From Mergibacter septicus (lineage in GTDB: Bacteria > Pseudomonadota > Gammaproteobacteria > Enterobacterales > Pasteurellaceae), in assembly GCF_003265225.1 (NCBI RefSeq), contig NZ_CP022013.1:1769001-1833000 (forward strand): a DNA stretch of 64,000 bases, written 5' to 3'. The notes beneath the pieces were generated by a model that saw nothing but the letters and a program-made list of their open reading frames with translations, was not told the origin of the DNA and ran no database searches. Positions 50,109-59,345 of this stretch are shown in pieces (the stretch's first letter is position 1; each line of letters begins with the position of its first letter). A program made the position numbers and the translations under genes.

Positions 50109-51383
50109 ATGGCGAAGACCATTCAAGCAATTCGTGGTATGAATGATTGTTTACCAAGTGATACACCTTTATGGCAGTGGGTTGAAGGGCAAGTGAGAGA
50201 TGTCTTAGCAAGTTATGGGTATGCTGAGATTCGAATGCCAATAGTGGAGTCAACTCCTCTTTTTGCACGAGCCATTGGTGAAGTAACAGATGTTGTTGAA
50301 AAAGAAATGTTTACCTTCGATGATCGAGATAATGAAAGTTTGACTTTACGTCCAGAAGGTACTGCAGGGTGTGTGCGAGCAGGGATTGAACATGGTTTAC
50401 TGTATAACCAAGAACAACGGCTGTGGTATATGGGACCAATGTTTCGTTATGAACGTCCTCAAAAAGGGCGTTACCGTCAATTCCATCAAGTTGGGGTAGA
50501 AATATTTGGTATTGCTAATCCTGAAATTGATGCGGAACTCATCCTACTTACTGCTCGTTTATGGAAAGCGTTAGGTATTTTGGATCACGTTACTTTGCAA
50601 CTCAATTCAATTGGTTCGCTTGAGGCGAGAAAGAATTATCGAGAAGCTTTGGTTGCATTCCTACAAAATCATCTTGATATATTAGATGAGGATTGTAAAC
50701 GCCGTTTAACGACTAATCCACTACGGATCTTGGATAGTAAAAATGAACGAGTTCAAGAGGTATTGAATCAAGCGCCTAAGTTACATGATTATTTAGATCA
50801 AGATTCAAAAGAACATTTTACCCAATTATGTCATTTACTCGATCAATTAGGCATTCAGTATGAAATTAATCAAAAACTAGTACGAGGTTTAGATTATTAC
50901 AATAAAACTGTATTTGAATGGGTTACCACCGCATTAGGGGCTCAAGGTACGGTATGTGGTGGCGGTCGTTATGATGGTTTGGTCGCACAGTTAGGGGGGC
51001 ATGCAACCTGTGGGGTTGGTTTTGCAATGGGATTAGAGCGTTTAGTCTTGCTTGTTCAAGAAGTTTCCCCTCGTATAGAGTTGGCAAAACCTGTTGATAT
51101 TTATGTGGTTTATAACGGTACTGGTACAACTGTTGCTGCATTTGAAATCGCAGAAAAATTACGTAGTGAACTTAAAAATTGTCGAGTAATGTTACATTGC
51201 AGTGGTGGTAACTTTAAGAAACAATTTAAACGTGCAGATAAAAGTGGGGCAAAATTTGCCATTGTATTAGGTGAAAGTGAAGTGCTAAATGGAGAAGTAA
51301 TAGTTAAAGATCTTTTAAATGGTGAAGAGCAACAAAAGATGGCAATCACCACTTTAACTGACTATTTGGCAAAAGTGTTATAA
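50109..51383 (+). CDS. hisS: Histidyl-tRNA synthetase
   Basis: A class II synthetase of 424 residues. Motif 2 is [20 protein letters not shown], the motif 3 region is [14 protein letters not shown], and the histidine-specific blocks are [13 protein letters not shown] and [15 protein letters not shown]. The C-terminal anticodon-binding domain begins near VDIYVVYNG. It sits in the rodZ-ispG-hisS-yfgM operon. Confidence 0.98.
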   Translation: MAKTIQAIRGMNDCLPSDTPLWQWVEGQVRDVLASYGYAEIRMPIVESTPLFARAIGEVTDVVEKEMFTFDDRDNESLTLRPEGTAGCVRAGIEHGLLYNQEQRLWYMGPMFRYERPQKGRYRQFHQVGVEIFGIANPEIDAELILLTARLWKALGILDHVTLQLNSIGSLEARKNYREALVAFLQNHLDILDEDCKRRLTTNPLRILDSKNERVQEVLNQAPKLHDYLDQDSKEHFTQLCHLLDQLGIQYEINQKLVRGLDYYNKTVFEWVTTALGAQGTVCGGGRYDGLVAQLGGHATCGVGFAMGLERLVLLVQEVSPRIELAKPVDIYVVYNGTGTTVAAFEIAEKLRSELKNCRVMLHCSGGNFKKQFKRADKSGAKFAIVLGESEVLNGEVIVKDLLNGEEQQKMAITTLTDYLAKVL

Positions 51384-51393
51384 GGAGAAAATC

Positions 51394-52008
51394 GTGGCTT
51401 ATACGACTGATGAACAACTTCAAGTTGATGAAATTAAAAATTGGTGGAAAGAGAATGGTAAGGTAATTATTTTTGCGGTTATTCTTGCGATTTTAGGCGT
51501 ATTAGGTTGGCGATATTGGCAACAAAGCCAAACTGAAAAAATTTATCAAACCTCAACTAACTTTGATCAAGTAGTGGCTTTATATCAACAAGATCCACAA
51601 ACAAATGTTGAACAGCTTGAACAATTTAGTAAAAATTATCCTGATACGAGTTATGCGGTGTTTGCTTTATTAATTGAAGCCCAAAATGCTGTTACTAGTG
51701 GTAACTTTACTCAAGCTGAGGCGGCTTTAACGCAGGCATTAAGCAATACTCGCTATCCTACATTAGTGTCAATTATTGCGTTGCGTTTAGCAGCAGTACA
51801 AATACAGTTAAATCAATTTGATGCTGCAACAGCAAGTTTAGCATTAGTTAAGGAGAGTAGTTGGCAGGGACGTAAAGCAATTTTAAGCGGAGATATTGCG
51901 ATGGCTAAAGGCGATCTTGTTGCTGCTAAACAAGCGTATCAAACAGCTTTAGAAACAGCCAATCCATTTGAAATGCAATGGTTAAAAATTCGTTTAAATA
52001 ATTTATAA
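51394..52008 (+). CDS. yfgM: YfgM family protein, ancillary SecYEG translocon subunit
   Basis: A 204-residue inner-membrane protein with a short cytoplasmic N-terminus (DEQLQVDEIKNWWKENG), one membrane span (VIIFAVILAILGVLGWRYW) and a periplasmic TPR-like domain. In E. coli YfgM associates with PpiD at SecYEG and helps pass substrates to periplasmic chaperones. TAAGGAGAA precedes its GTG-preceded ATG. In many relatives bamB follows; here a terminator and tRNA genes follow instead. Confidence 0.92.
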   Translation: MAYTTDEQLQVDEIKNWWKENGKVIIFAVILAILGVLGWRYWQQSQTEKIYQTSTNFDQVVALYQQDPQTNVEQLEQFSKNYPDTSYAVFALLIEAQNAVTSGNFTQAEAALTQALSNTRYPTLVSIIALRLAAVQIQLNQFDAATASLALVKESSWQGRKAILSGDIAMAKGDLVAAKQAYQTALETANPFEMQWLKIRLNNL

Positions 52009-52017
52009 GCCAGAATA

Positions 52018-52047
52018 AACCTCTATAATAAGTTTATTATAGAGGTT
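52018..52047. terminator. Terminator after yfgM
   Basis: AACCTCTATAATAA / TTATTATAGAGGTT, a 14-bp perfect stem with a 2-base centre, followed by TTG, starting 9 bp after yfgM. Confidence 0.85.
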
Positions 52048-52111
52048 TTGCAGAATATTTATCCGTTTTGTTGTCTATTCGCTCAAATAATTAAAATTTT
52101 TAAAATTTTTG

Positions 52112-52139
52112 TTGATTAGTTCGTAGAAATCAGTATTAT
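52112..52139 (+). promoter_or_regulatory. Promoter of the tRNA-Lys cluster
   Basis: TTGATT (52112-52117) and TATTAT (52134-52139) with 16-bp spacing, followed by a GC-rich AGCCGGCG discriminator, as often seen at stringently controlled stable-RNA promoters. Confidence 0.65.
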
Positions 52140-52165
52140 TAGCCGGCGTTAAGAAATAAAACGAT

Positions 52166-52241
52166 GGGTCGTTAGCTCAGTCGGTAGAGCAGCGGACTTT
52201 TAATCCGTTGGTCGAAAGTTCGAATCTTTCACGACCCACCA
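52166..52241 (+). tRNA. tRNA-Lys (anticodon TTT), copy 1
   Basis: A 76-nt cloverleaf with encoded CCA. The acceptor GGGTCGT pairs with ACGACCC; the anticodon loop CTTTTAA gives TTT; the T arm has TTCGAAT. Identical to copies 2 and 3. Confidence 0.98.
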
Positions 52242-52274
52242 TTTACTTTATTAGTATATTAATAATACCTGTAT

Positions 52275-52350
52275 GGGTCGTTAGCTCAGTCGGTAGAGCA
52301 GCGGACTTTTAATCCGTTGGTCGAAAGTTCGAATCTTTCACGACCCACCA
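52275..52350 (+). tRNA. tRNA-Lys (anticodon TTT), copy 2
   Basis: Identical in sequence to copy 1, 33 bp downstream of it. The spacer is AT-rich and almost the same as that before copy 3. Confidence 0.98.
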
Positions 52351-52384
52351 TTTACTTTATTAGTATATTAATAATACCCCGTAT

Positions 52385-52460
52385 GGGTCGTTAGCTCAGT
52401 CGGTAGAGCAGCGGACTTTTAATCCGTTGGTCGAAAGTTCGAATCTTTCACGACCCACCA
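52385..52460 (+). tRNA. tRNA-Lys (anticodon TTT), copy 3
   Basis: Identical in sequence to copies 1 and 2, after a 34-bp spacer differing by about two bases from the previous one. Confidence 0.98.
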
Positions 52461-52536
52461 TCTTATTCAAATCTTACAACCTTTATAATCATTTTATTTG
52501 TCAACTGTATTCTTTTTAGTTTTGTGGCTAAAAAAT

Positions 52537-52570
52537 AACTACACCCTATTTCAGCTAATAAAGTGTAGTT
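52537..52570 (-). terminator. Terminator of ridA
   Basis: AACTACAC and GTGTAGTT pair, with weaker inner pairing. On the minus strand the stem is followed by ATTTTTTA. It lies about 22 bp after the ridA stop. Confidence 0.7.
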
Positions 52571-52592
52571 AATGTAGTGTTATTACCAATAT

Positions 52593-52982
52593 TTAACTTC
52601 TAACAGCAATAGCTTCAATTTCAATACCAACATCTTTCGGTAAACGAGCCACCTCAACGCAAGAACGTGCTGGAAAATTCGGGTGGTTGTTTTCTTCAAA
52701 GAAACGTTGATATTCTGCATTGATTGCCGCAAATTGATTCAGATCTTTAACAAAAACTGTTGTTTTCACAATATCTTTGACTTGTAAACCTGCTTGTTCA
52801 ATTATGGCTTTTACATTTTCCAATGATTGACGGGCTTGTGCTACGATGTCTTGTGCCACTTCACCAGTGGCTGGGTTTACTGGGATTTGCCCTGAAGTTA
52901 AAACCATATTTCCTAAATCGACTGCTTGCACATAAGGTCCGATTGCTGCAGGTGCTTTTTCTGTATGAATAATTTTTGTCAT
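52593..52982 (-). CDS. ridA: Enamine/imine deaminase RidA
   Basis: A YjgF/YER057c/UK114-family trimeric enzyme that hydrolyses reactive 2-aminoacrylate and other enamines released by PLP enzymes. The 129 residues have LTSGQIPVNPATGEV, NVKAIIEQAG, VFVKDLNQFAAINAEY and the active-site arginine in FPARSCVEVARLPKDV. It is 60 bp downstream of argF on the same strand and may be read from it. Confidence 0.95.
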   Translation of the reverse strand: MTKIIHTEKAPAAIGPYVQAVDLGNMVLTSGQIPVNPATGEVAQDIVAQARQSLENVKAIIEQAGLQVKDIVKTTVFVKDLNQFAAINAEYQRFFEENNHPNFPARSCVEVARLPKDVGIEIEAIAVRS

Positions 52983-53042
52983 AAAATAATCCTCTTGTCT
53001 TAAGTAAAAAATTTTTAAAAGTTCACAAGTGTGAGTGTTCGT

Positions 53043-54047
53043 TTAATATCCAAGTGTGGCAACCATAACCGCTTTAATTGTATGCATTCGATTTTCAGCT
53101 TGATCAAAGACAATGGACGCATCGGATTCAAAAACGTCATCGGTAACTTCTAAACCACTCATACCATATTTTTCTGCCATTTTTTTTCCTATGCTGGTAT
53201 TTTCATCATGGAATGATGGCAGGCAATGCATAAATTTTACCTCAGGATTGTTAGTTTTCGCTAATAGTGCTGAATTTACTTGATATGGTCGCATTAAAGC
53301 AATTCGCTTTTCCCATTCACTTTCAGCTTCTCCCATTGATACCCAAATATCTGTATAGATAAAATCGACTCCTTCGATACCAGCTGTAATATCTTCGGTA
53401 CAAGTAATTTTAGCCCCTGTTTTCTTTGCCATTTCGGCTACTTCATCAAGTAACTGTTGTTCTGGAAAGAATTGCTGTGGGGCGACTAAACGTAAATCTA
53501 AGCCTGTTAATGCCGCTCCTTCAACGAAAGAATTGCCCATATTATTACGTGCATCGCCAAGGTAGGCGAGTTTCATTTGATCTAAGCGTTTACCTTTACC
53601 GTGTTCAAGCATCGTTAGGAAATCGGCTAAAATTTGGGTTGGGTGAAATTCATCTGTTAAGCCATTCCAAACAGGTACGCCAGCGTATTGAGCTAATGTT
53701 TCAACTAAATGTTGTCCATAACCTCGATATTGAATGCCATCATACATTCGCCCTAATACTCTTGCGGTATCTTTCATACTTTCTTTATGACCTATTTGTG
53801 AACCGCTTGGTCCGATATAGGAAACATTTGCACCTTGATCAAAGGCTGCAACTTCAAAGGCACAACGAGTGCGAGTCGAGGTTTTTTCAAAAATTAATGC
53901 AATATTTTTTCCTTTCAAGCGAGGTTGCTCGGTACCGCTATATTTCGCCCGTTTTAAATCAGCTGAAAGTTGAAGGAGGTGATGAATTTCTTTTGGGGTA
54001 AAATCCATTAAACGTAGAAAATGACGATGACGCAAATTAAAAGGCAT
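53043..54047 (-). CDS. argF: Ornithine carbamoyltransferase
   Basis: Forms citrulline from ornithine and carbamoyl phosphate. From this ATG it has 334 residues. The carbamoyl-phosphate motif is [15 protein letters not shown]; the ornithine motif is [10 protein letters not shown]. The start was chosen because AGGAGAAATTCT precedes it and [16 protein letters not shown] matches the family N-terminus; a longer frame begins at 54092 without support. Catabolic ArcB is similar, but no arcA or arcC is near. Confidence 0.95.
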   Translation of the reverse strand: MPFNLRHRHFLRLMDFTPKEIHHLLQLSADLKRAKYSGTEQPRLKGKNIALIFEKTSTRTRCAFEVAAFDQGANVSYIGPSGSQIGHKESMKDTARVLGRMYDGIQYRGYGQHLVETLAQYAGVPVWNGLTDEFHPTQILADFLTMLEHGKGKRLDQMKLAYLGDARNNMGNSFVEGAALTGLDLRLVAPQQFFPEQQLLDEVAEMAKKTGAKITCTEDITAGIEGVDFIYTDIWVSMGEAESEWEKRIALMRPYQVNSALLAKTNNPEVKFMHCLPSFHDENTSIGKKMAEKYGMSGLEVTDDVFESDASIVFDQAENRMHTIKAVMVATLGY

Positions 54048-54257
54048 AGAATTTCTCCTAGTTGAGGTTGAGTAACCGCACAAAAATACCACCCTTTCCT
54101 TTTGAGGGTCAAGTTTGTTGAGTAAAGCAAAGTTATTTTGTTTTGGAGCAAAGAAAAAGATGAAAAATCTTTATAATTAATCAGTTACACAATAGTGTTA
54201 TAGAATATCGAGAAAATATGTTCGTACAAATCAGGAGTATATCTAGTTGGGAATCCT

Positions 54258-54284
54258 TGCTATAATACCTGTATAAAAAAACAG
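54258..54284 (+). promoter_or_regulatory. uvrD promoter with LexA (SOS) box
   Basis: An extended -10 TGCTATAAT (54258-54266) is followed at once by CTGTATAAAAAAACAG (54269-54284), a perfect CTGT-N8-ACAG LexA box over the likely transcription start. E. coli uvrD is also SOS-regulated. Confidence 0.88.
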
Positions 54285-54302
54285 TGAGAAAGGTAGAGAG
54301 TG

Positions 54303-56477
54303 ATGGATTTTTCAGAATTACTTGATGGTTTAAATGACAGACAACGACAAGCAGTCGCTGCTCCTTTGGGGAATTATTTAGTTTTAGCAGGTGCTGGAAG
54401 TGGAAAAACACGAGTCCTGACACATCGAATTGCTTGGTTAATTGGTGTTGAAGGTATTTCTGAAAGTAATATTTTAGCCGTCACTTTTACCAATAAAGCA
54501 GCGGCAGAAATGCGACAAAGAATAGAATATGCACTTAATGGAACTTCTCATCGTTTATTTGGTATGTGGGTTGGCACTTTTCATAGTATTGCGCATCGGT
54601 TATTACGTTCTCACGCATTAGATGCTGGCTTACCACAGGATTTTCAAATTTTAGACAGTGAAGATCAGTTACGTTTGATTAAACGCTTAATCAAACTACA
54701 TGAATTAGATGATAAAGCCTTTCCTGCTAAACAAGCGTGCTGGTATATCAATCAGAAAAAAGACGAAGGATTGCGTCCAGATCGGATTGATACTCACGGT
54801 AATCGTAATGAAAAAGAATGGGTAAAAATTTATCAAATTTATCAAGATGCTTGTGATCGAGCGGGTTTAATTGATTTTGCTGAATTATTGTTAAGAGCAT
54901 ATGAATTATGGCAAAAAAAACCGTTGATCCTGCAACGTTATCAGCAACGTTTTCAACATATCTTGATTGATGAGTTTCAAGATACTAATAAAATTCAGTA
55001 TCAGTTCGTAAAGCTTCTGGCAGGTGAGCAAGGAAAAGTGATGATTGTTGGAGACGATGATCAATCCATTTATGGCTGGCGTGGTGCTGAAATTGAGAAT
55101 ATTCAGCGCTTTTTACAAGATTATCATCAGGTACAAACAATCCGCTTAGAACAAAATTATCGCTCAACGGGAAATATCTTAAAGTCTGCAAATCATTTAA
55201 TTAAACATAATAGTGATCGTTTAGGTAAGAATTTATGGACAGAAGATGGTGATGGTGAAGCAATAGGTATCTATGAAGCGTTCAATGAGTTAGATGAAGC
55301 CCGTTTTGTTGCTAGCCAAATTACAAAATGGGTTGAAGAAGGGGGGCAATATCATGATTGTGCCGTCTTATATCGGAGTAATAGCCAATCTCGTGTTTTA
55401 GAGGAGGCGTTATTACAAGCCAATATTCCTTATCGAATTTATGGTGGAGTCCGCTTTTTTGAACGCCAAGAGATTAAAGATGCGTTAGCTTATTTGCGTT
55501 TAATTGCAAATCGTCAAGATGATGCAGCATTTGAACGGGTGGTAAATACCCCAACACGTGGAATTGGCGAACGGACAATGGATTTATTACGTCAACTTAC
55601 AAGAGAACGTCAGATAACTTTATGGCAGGCAGCACATTTAATTCTAGATGAAAAGAAATTAACGACTCGAGCTGCAACGGCGTTATTACGTTTTCTTGAA
55701 TTAATTAATTCTCTTGAATTAGAAACGCAACAGTTGCCTTTATTTGAACGTACTGATTTTGTGATAAAACATTCTGGGTTGTACCAAATGTATCAACAAG
55801 AAAAGGGTGAAAAAGGTGAAGTAAGAATTGAAAACTTAGAGGAATTAGTTTCAGCAACGAGAGAATTTAAACCTGATGATGGTCAGGAATTTAATGATTT
55901 AACAGCATTTTTAACACACGCTTCTTTAGAAGCGGGAGAGGGACAGGCTTCTTCACATCAATCTTGTGTCGATATGATGACTTTACATTCAGCAAAAGGT
56001 TTAGAATTTCCTTGTGTATTTATTGTTGGTATGGAAGAAGGCATTTTTCCAAGTGGTCTGCTTTACCAAGAAATTGGGCGTTTAGAAGAAGAAAGACGTT
56101 TAGCTTATGTAGGTATCACTCGAGCAAAACAGAAATTAACTTTAACTTATGCTGAAACTAGACGAGTTTATGGGAAAGACGAAAAGCATTTACCATCGAG
56201 ATTTATTAAAGAATTACCTGAAGAATGTATCCAAGAGATTCGTTTACGAGGTAAGGTTACCAGACCTTTTAATCAGAATACAGGCGGTGTGGCGAGTACT
56301 CCTATTGTTAAGACAAGTGAATGGACATTAGGGAAGAAAGTAAAACACGATAAATTTGGCGTTGGGACAATTATTAATATTGAAGGGGCGGACAATAATA
56401 CTCGATTACAAATAGCTTTTCAAAATCAAGGGATCAAATGGCTAATTGCACATTTAGCTAAGTTAGAGAAGCTATAA
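54303..56477 (+). CDS. uvrD: DNA helicase II UvrD
   Basis: A superfamily 1A 3'-5' helicase for nucleotide-excision and mismatch repair. The 724 residues have motif I GAGSGKTRVLTHRI, motif II LIDEFQDTN, motif III VGDDDQSIYGWRGA, motif IV RLEQNYRST, motif V MTLHSAKGLEFPCVF and motif VI LAYVGITRAKQ, plus the C-terminal Tudor-like tail (KVKHDKFGVGTI). The first ATG is used; a GTG one codon earlier is possible. Rep is excluded by length and by the tail. Confidence 0.97.
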   Translation: MDFSELLDGLNDRQRQAVAAPLGNYLVLAGAGSGKTRVLTHRIAWLIGVEGISESNILAVTFTNKAAAEMRQRIEYALNGTSHRLFGMWVGTFHSIAHRLLRSHALDAGLPQDFQILDSEDQLRLIKRLIKLHELDDKAFPAKQACWYINQKKDEGLRPDRIDTHGNRNEKEWVKIYQIYQDACDRAGLIDFAELLLRAYELWQKKPLILQRYQQRFQHILIDEFQDTNKIQYQFVKLLAGEQGKVMIVGDDDQSIYGWRGAEIENIQRFLQDYHQVQTIRLEQNYRSTGNILKSANHLIKHNSDRLGKNLWTEDGDGEAIGIYEAFNELDEARFVASQITKWVEEGGQYHDCAVLYRSNSQSRVLEEALLQANIPYRIYGGVRFFERQEIKDALAYLRLIANRQDDAAFERVVNTPTRGIGERTMDLLRQLTRERQITLWQAAHLILDEKKLTTRAATALLRFLELINSLELETQQLPLFERTDFVIKHSGLYQMYQQEKGEKGEVRIENLEELVSATREFKPDDGQEFNDLTAFLTHASLEAGEGQASSHQSCVDMMTLHSAKGLEFPCVFIVGMEEGIFPSGLLYQEIGRLEEERRLAYVGITRAKQKLTLTYAETRRVYGKDEKHLPSRFIKELPEECIQEIRLRGKVTRPFNQNTGGVASTPIVKTSEWTLGKKVKHDKFGVGTIINIEGADNNTRLQIAFQNQGIKWLIAHLAKLEKL

Positions 56478-56483
56478 AAAGAT

Positions 56484-56514
56484 CAATTTATATAAAACTT
56501 TTTTTATATAATTG
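56484..56514 (+). terminator. Weak AT-rich hairpin after uvrD
   Basis: CAATTTATATAAA and TTTATATAATTG pair with one bulge, starting 7 bp after the uvrD stop. It is nearly all A/T, so its function is uncertain. Confidence 0.4.
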
Positions 56515-56659
56515 AGTCTAACTATAAAGAATAAAAGAGCAAGTAAGTTTTTGATTAGACTTTTAACTGTTACTCTTTTGTGTTATAACTGCCAACTTGT
56601 TAAAATTAAGACACCGCAGTTATAACGAATCTAAGCATCAAAGAGAAGAAGGAATAACA

Positions 56660-57505
56660 ATGACTAAAGAAATCAACGCAATGTTAATTCCGCAAGGAAA
56701 TTTAGAAAGTTATATTCGTGCTGCTAATGAATATCCAATGTTAACGGCAGAAGAAGAAAAAGAGTTAGCAGAGCGTTTGTATTATCACGAAGATGTTGAG
56801 GCGGCAAAAAAATTAATTTTATCTCACCTACGTTTTGTCATTCATATTGCACGTGGTTATTCTGGCTATGGTTTACCGCAAGCAGATCTAATTCAAGAAG
56901 GCAATATCGGTTTAATGAAAGCGGTGAAACGATTTAATCCCGAAGTTGGGGTGCGTTTAGTCTCTTTTGCCGTACATTGGGTAAAAGCAGAAATTCACGA
57001 ATATGTTTTACGCAACTGGCGTATTGTAAAAGTTGCTACCACTAAAGCCCAACGTAAATTATTTTTTAATTTACGCAAAACAAAACAACGTTTAGGTTGG
57101 TTTAAGCAGAATGAAGTGAATATGGTAGCAGATGAATTAGGCGTATCTGTTGATGATGTCAAAGAGATGGAATCACGTATGAGTGGTTTGGATATGGCAT
57201 TTGAATTACCAACAGAAGATCATGAAGAGAGTTATGCACCAGCACTCTATTTAGAAGATAAAAGTTCAAATTTTGCGGCAGAATTGGAACAAGAAAATTT
57301 TGAGACACAAGCTGTTGATCAATTAAATCAAGCGTTAAATTGTCTCGATCAACGTAGTCGCCATATTATCCAGACTCGCTGGCTTGATGAAAATAAAGCA
57401 ACATTACAAGAGCTAGCGGATCAATATGGTGTGTCTGCAGAGCGGATTCGACAACTTGAAAATAATGCCTTGAAAAAACTTAAAAATGCAGTGAGTTTTG
57501 CATAA
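56660..57505 (+). CDS. rpoH: Heat-shock sigma factor RpoH (sigma 32)
   Basis: A sigma-70 family factor of 281 residues for the heat-shock regulon. Region 2 has [21 protein letters not shown]; the RpoH box region [17 protein letters not shown] is present; region 4 has [29 protein letters not shown] lies before the chosen ATG, which gives the conserved MTKEINAM start. E. coli has ftsYEX upstream; here it follows uvrD. Confidence 0.97.
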   Translation: MTKEINAMLIPQGNLESYIRAANEYPMLTAEEEKELAERLYYHEDVEAAKKLILSHLRFVIHIARGYSGYGLPQADLIQEGNIGLMKAVKRFNPEVGVRLVSFAVHWVKAEIHEYVLRNWRIVKVATTKAQRKLFFNLRKTKQRLGWFKQNEVNMVADELGVSVDDVKEMESRMSGLDMAFELPTEDHEESYAPALYLEDKSSNFAAELEQENFETQAVDQLNQALNCLDQRSRHIIQTRWLDENKATLQELADQYGVSAERIRQLENNALKKLKNAVSFA

Positions 57506-57515
57506 ACCGTAAAAG

Positions 57516-57533
57516 ACTAGCTTTTTAGCTAGT
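57516..57533 (+). terminator. Terminator after rpoH
   Basis: ACTAGCT / AGCTAGT around TTTT, followed by T6, 10 bp after the rpoH stop. Confidence 0.85.
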
Positions 57534-57563
57534 TTTTTTACTCTTTATTCTATCCTGATAAAA

Positions 57564-57932
57564 ATGATGCACTCTGATTTTATTCCTCATTTAAGTACAC
57601 ATATCTTGGATCTTAACTTAGGTAAACCCGCAGTTAATGTTAAGGTGGAGCTTTATCAACAGCAACACGATCAAGGTTGGTTGCAATTAGATCAACAATT
57701 AACAAACGGTGAAGGACGAATTAATCGTTTTAATTTGAGTGTGCCTGCGAGTTTAAAATCAACACTAACTCATTGTTATAAATTAAGATTTTACAGTGGA
57801 GAGTATTATTCCCCTCAATTCTCTTTTTATCCTTATATTGATATTCTGTTTCAATTAGACCCAACACAATCGGATTATCATATTCCACTGACTTTATCGC
57901 CTTTCGGTTATTCGACTTATCGTGGTTGTTGA
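57564..57932 (+). CDS. hiuH: 5-hydroxyisourate hydrolase (transthyretin-like) with C-terminal YRGC
   Basis: Hydrolyses 5-hydroxyisourate, the product of urate oxidation. The transthyretin-like fold is clear in 122 residues: LSTHILDLNLGKPAVNVKVEL with the active-site His, an Arg in GEGRINRF, FSFYPYIDILF, and the end YHIPLTLSPFGYSTYRGC. The family's catalytic C-terminal tetrapeptide is YRGS/T; here Ser is Cys. ATG at 57567 is an alternative start. No signal peptide. No urate oxidase or OHCU decarboxylase gene lies nearby. It has its own gap after the rpoH terminator. Confidence 0.88.
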   Translation: MMHSDFIPHLSTHILDLNLGKPAVNVKVELYQQQHDQGWLQLDQQLTNGEGRINRFNLSVPASLKSTLTHCYKLRFYSGEYYSPQFSFYPYIDILFQLDPTQSDYHIPLTLSPFGYSTYRGC

Positions 57933-58010
57933 GTGTTAATTAGATAGTTTGAGTGAAATAAAAGGCTTAGGTTGGTTAAATCTTATTTGAGATAAAATTA
58001 AAAATAGATA

Positions 58011-58055
58011 ACCGTACCTAAATACTAAGCTATTATTTTGGTATTTAAGTACGGA
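58011..58055 (-). terminator. Terminator of the trmB-yggL operon
   Basis: ACCGTACCTAAATAC and GTATTTAAGTACGG pair with one internal mismatch around a 15-nt loop. On the minus strand the stem runs into TATTTTTAATTTTA. It may also stop transcription from the hydroxyisourate hydrolase gene. Confidence 0.7.
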
Positions 58056-58086
58056 ATAATCCTAATGTTTGTTGAATAAAAAATGA

Positions 58087-58431
58087 TTATTTTGTATTAA
58101 CAGGGTAATCCCACCAAATATCAAATAATTGGCTTATTTCTATTTGTTGGATACCATTGTTTTCTAACCAGTTTTTGACTAATTCACGATGGCTTTCATC
58201 ACATTTACCTGCTTTTTCAAGGCAAACTAGTCCTTCCCAGTGTAGATAACCACTACCTTCATAGGCAAGACCATTTGGTTTAATCACTTCCCCAATAAAG
58301 CGATCTACCACTTGATCGATAGTATTAACATCAGTACCTTCAGCAAATTGCCAATTAACTAAAAAGCCTAACTCTTGAAATTCACCTAAGTGCATTTTTT
58401 TGCGTTGTCTTCTATTATGTTGATATGCCAT
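58087..58431 (-). CDS. yggL: YggL family 50S ribosome-binding protein (DUF469)
   Basis: A 114-residue protein homologous to E. coli YggL, reported to bind the large ribosomal subunit; its role is not settled. Conserved blocks are the basic N-terminus RRQRKKMHLGEFQELGF, EGSGYLHWEGLVCLEKAGKC and the C-terminal SQLFDIWWDYP. It is second in an operon with trmB, 26 bp downstream, the same pairing as E. coli. Confidence 0.92.
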   Translation of the reverse strand: MAYQHNRRQRKKMHLGEFQELGFLVNWQFAEGTDVNTIDQVVDRFIGEVIKPNGLAYEGSGYLHWEGLVCLEKAGKCDESHRELVKNWLENNGIQQIEISQLFDIWWDYPVNTK

Positions 58432-58457
58432 AGTTTTTTCCTTAATTTAAATGATAG

Positions 58458-59210
58458 TTATTTTTTAATGAAGTAGAGATCCCAAACGCCATGTCCTAGT
58501 CGATGCCCTCGTTCTTCAAATTTGGTTAAAGGGCGGAAGATAGGGCGAGGAATAAAATCATTGGTCTTAGAAGTATTTTCTAATCCAGACGTTTGGCTTA
58601 GCACTTCTAACATTTGTTCTGCATAATTTTCCCAATCAGTTGCCATATGGACAAACCCACCACTTTGTAGTTTTTGCATAATTAATTGCATAAAAGCAGG
58701 TTGAACAATACGGCGTTTATGATGCTTAGCTTTATGCCAAGGATCTGGAAAGAACAGTTGTAATCCACCAAGACTACTATCTGCAATACTTTCATTGAGA
58801 ATTTCGATTGCATCGTGGCAGATGATCCGCAAATTTTTAATCTCTTTTTGCTTAGCATAAGCGATGCAAGCACCTACGCCGGGGGTATGAACTTCAATGC
58901 CTAAATAATTATATTGTGGGTTTTGTTCCGCCATTTCGACTAATGAGCGTCCCATACCAAAACCAATCTCAAGAATCACAGGATGATTATTTTGAAAAAT
59001 TTCAGCAAAATTAAAAGGCGTTTTTTGATGTTCCAAACCATAGAAATACCAGTTTTCATTCATTGCGCTACGTTGTGCTGCGCTTAACCGACCTGTACGC
59101 AGAACAAAACTGCGGATTTTACGCATATAGCGACCATCAGTGGTAAATTCTTCAGTGGTAACTGTTTTACGTTTTTGATCAGCAAAAGTTGTTTTTGGCG
59201 TTGTTGACAT
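58458..59210 (-). CDS. trmB: tRNA (guanine-46-N7)-methyltransferase
   Basis: A SAM-dependent methyltransferase for m7G46 in the tRNA variable loop. The 250 residues have [16 protein letters not shown] (SAM motif), [16 protein letters not shown] and the signature [19 protein letters not shown]. The C-terminal [16 protein letters not shown] is conserved. It is divergent from mutY, as in E. coli. Confidence 0.97.
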   Translation of the reverse strand: MSTTPKTTFADQKRKTVTTEEFTTDGRYMRKIRSFVLRTGRLSAAQRSAMNENWYFYGLEHQKTPFNFAEIFQNNHPVILEIGFGMGRSLVEMAEQNPQYNYLGIEVHTPGVGACIAYAKQKEIKNLRIICHDAIEILNESIADSSLGGLQLFFPDPWHKAKHHKRRIVQPAFMQLIMQKLQSGGFVHMATDWENYAEQMLEVLSQTSGLENTSKTNDFIPRPIFRPLTKFEERGHRLGHGVWDLYFIKK

Positions 59211-59345
59211 AAATTTTAATCAATGGTTTTAGTTTTTTATGAATTGGGGCTATTGTACCTGAGAATTGATTTTTTTTCTTGTATTTTAATTGGTTAATTA
59301 TGCTACACTTCTTCAATTCATAAATTTTTAGTCTTGAAGTATTTT

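Larger units (their letters stand above)
52166..52460 (+). repeat. Tandem tRNA-Lys duplication, unit about 109-110 bp
   Basis: Three units of a 76-bp tRNA plus spacers of 33 and 34 bp beginning TTTACTTTATTAGTATATTA. The near-identity of the spacers shows recent tandem amplification or ongoing homogenisation. Confidence 0.9.

Noticed and set aside
52166-52460. Direct repeats as a CRISPR array
   Set aside because: The repeats are complete tRNA-Lys genes and the spacers are nearly identical, the opposite of a CRISPR array.
53426-54001. 191-codon open frame on the plus strand inside argF
   Set aside because: It is antisense to a complete, well-conserved argF and its translation shows no recognisable domain or ribosome site.
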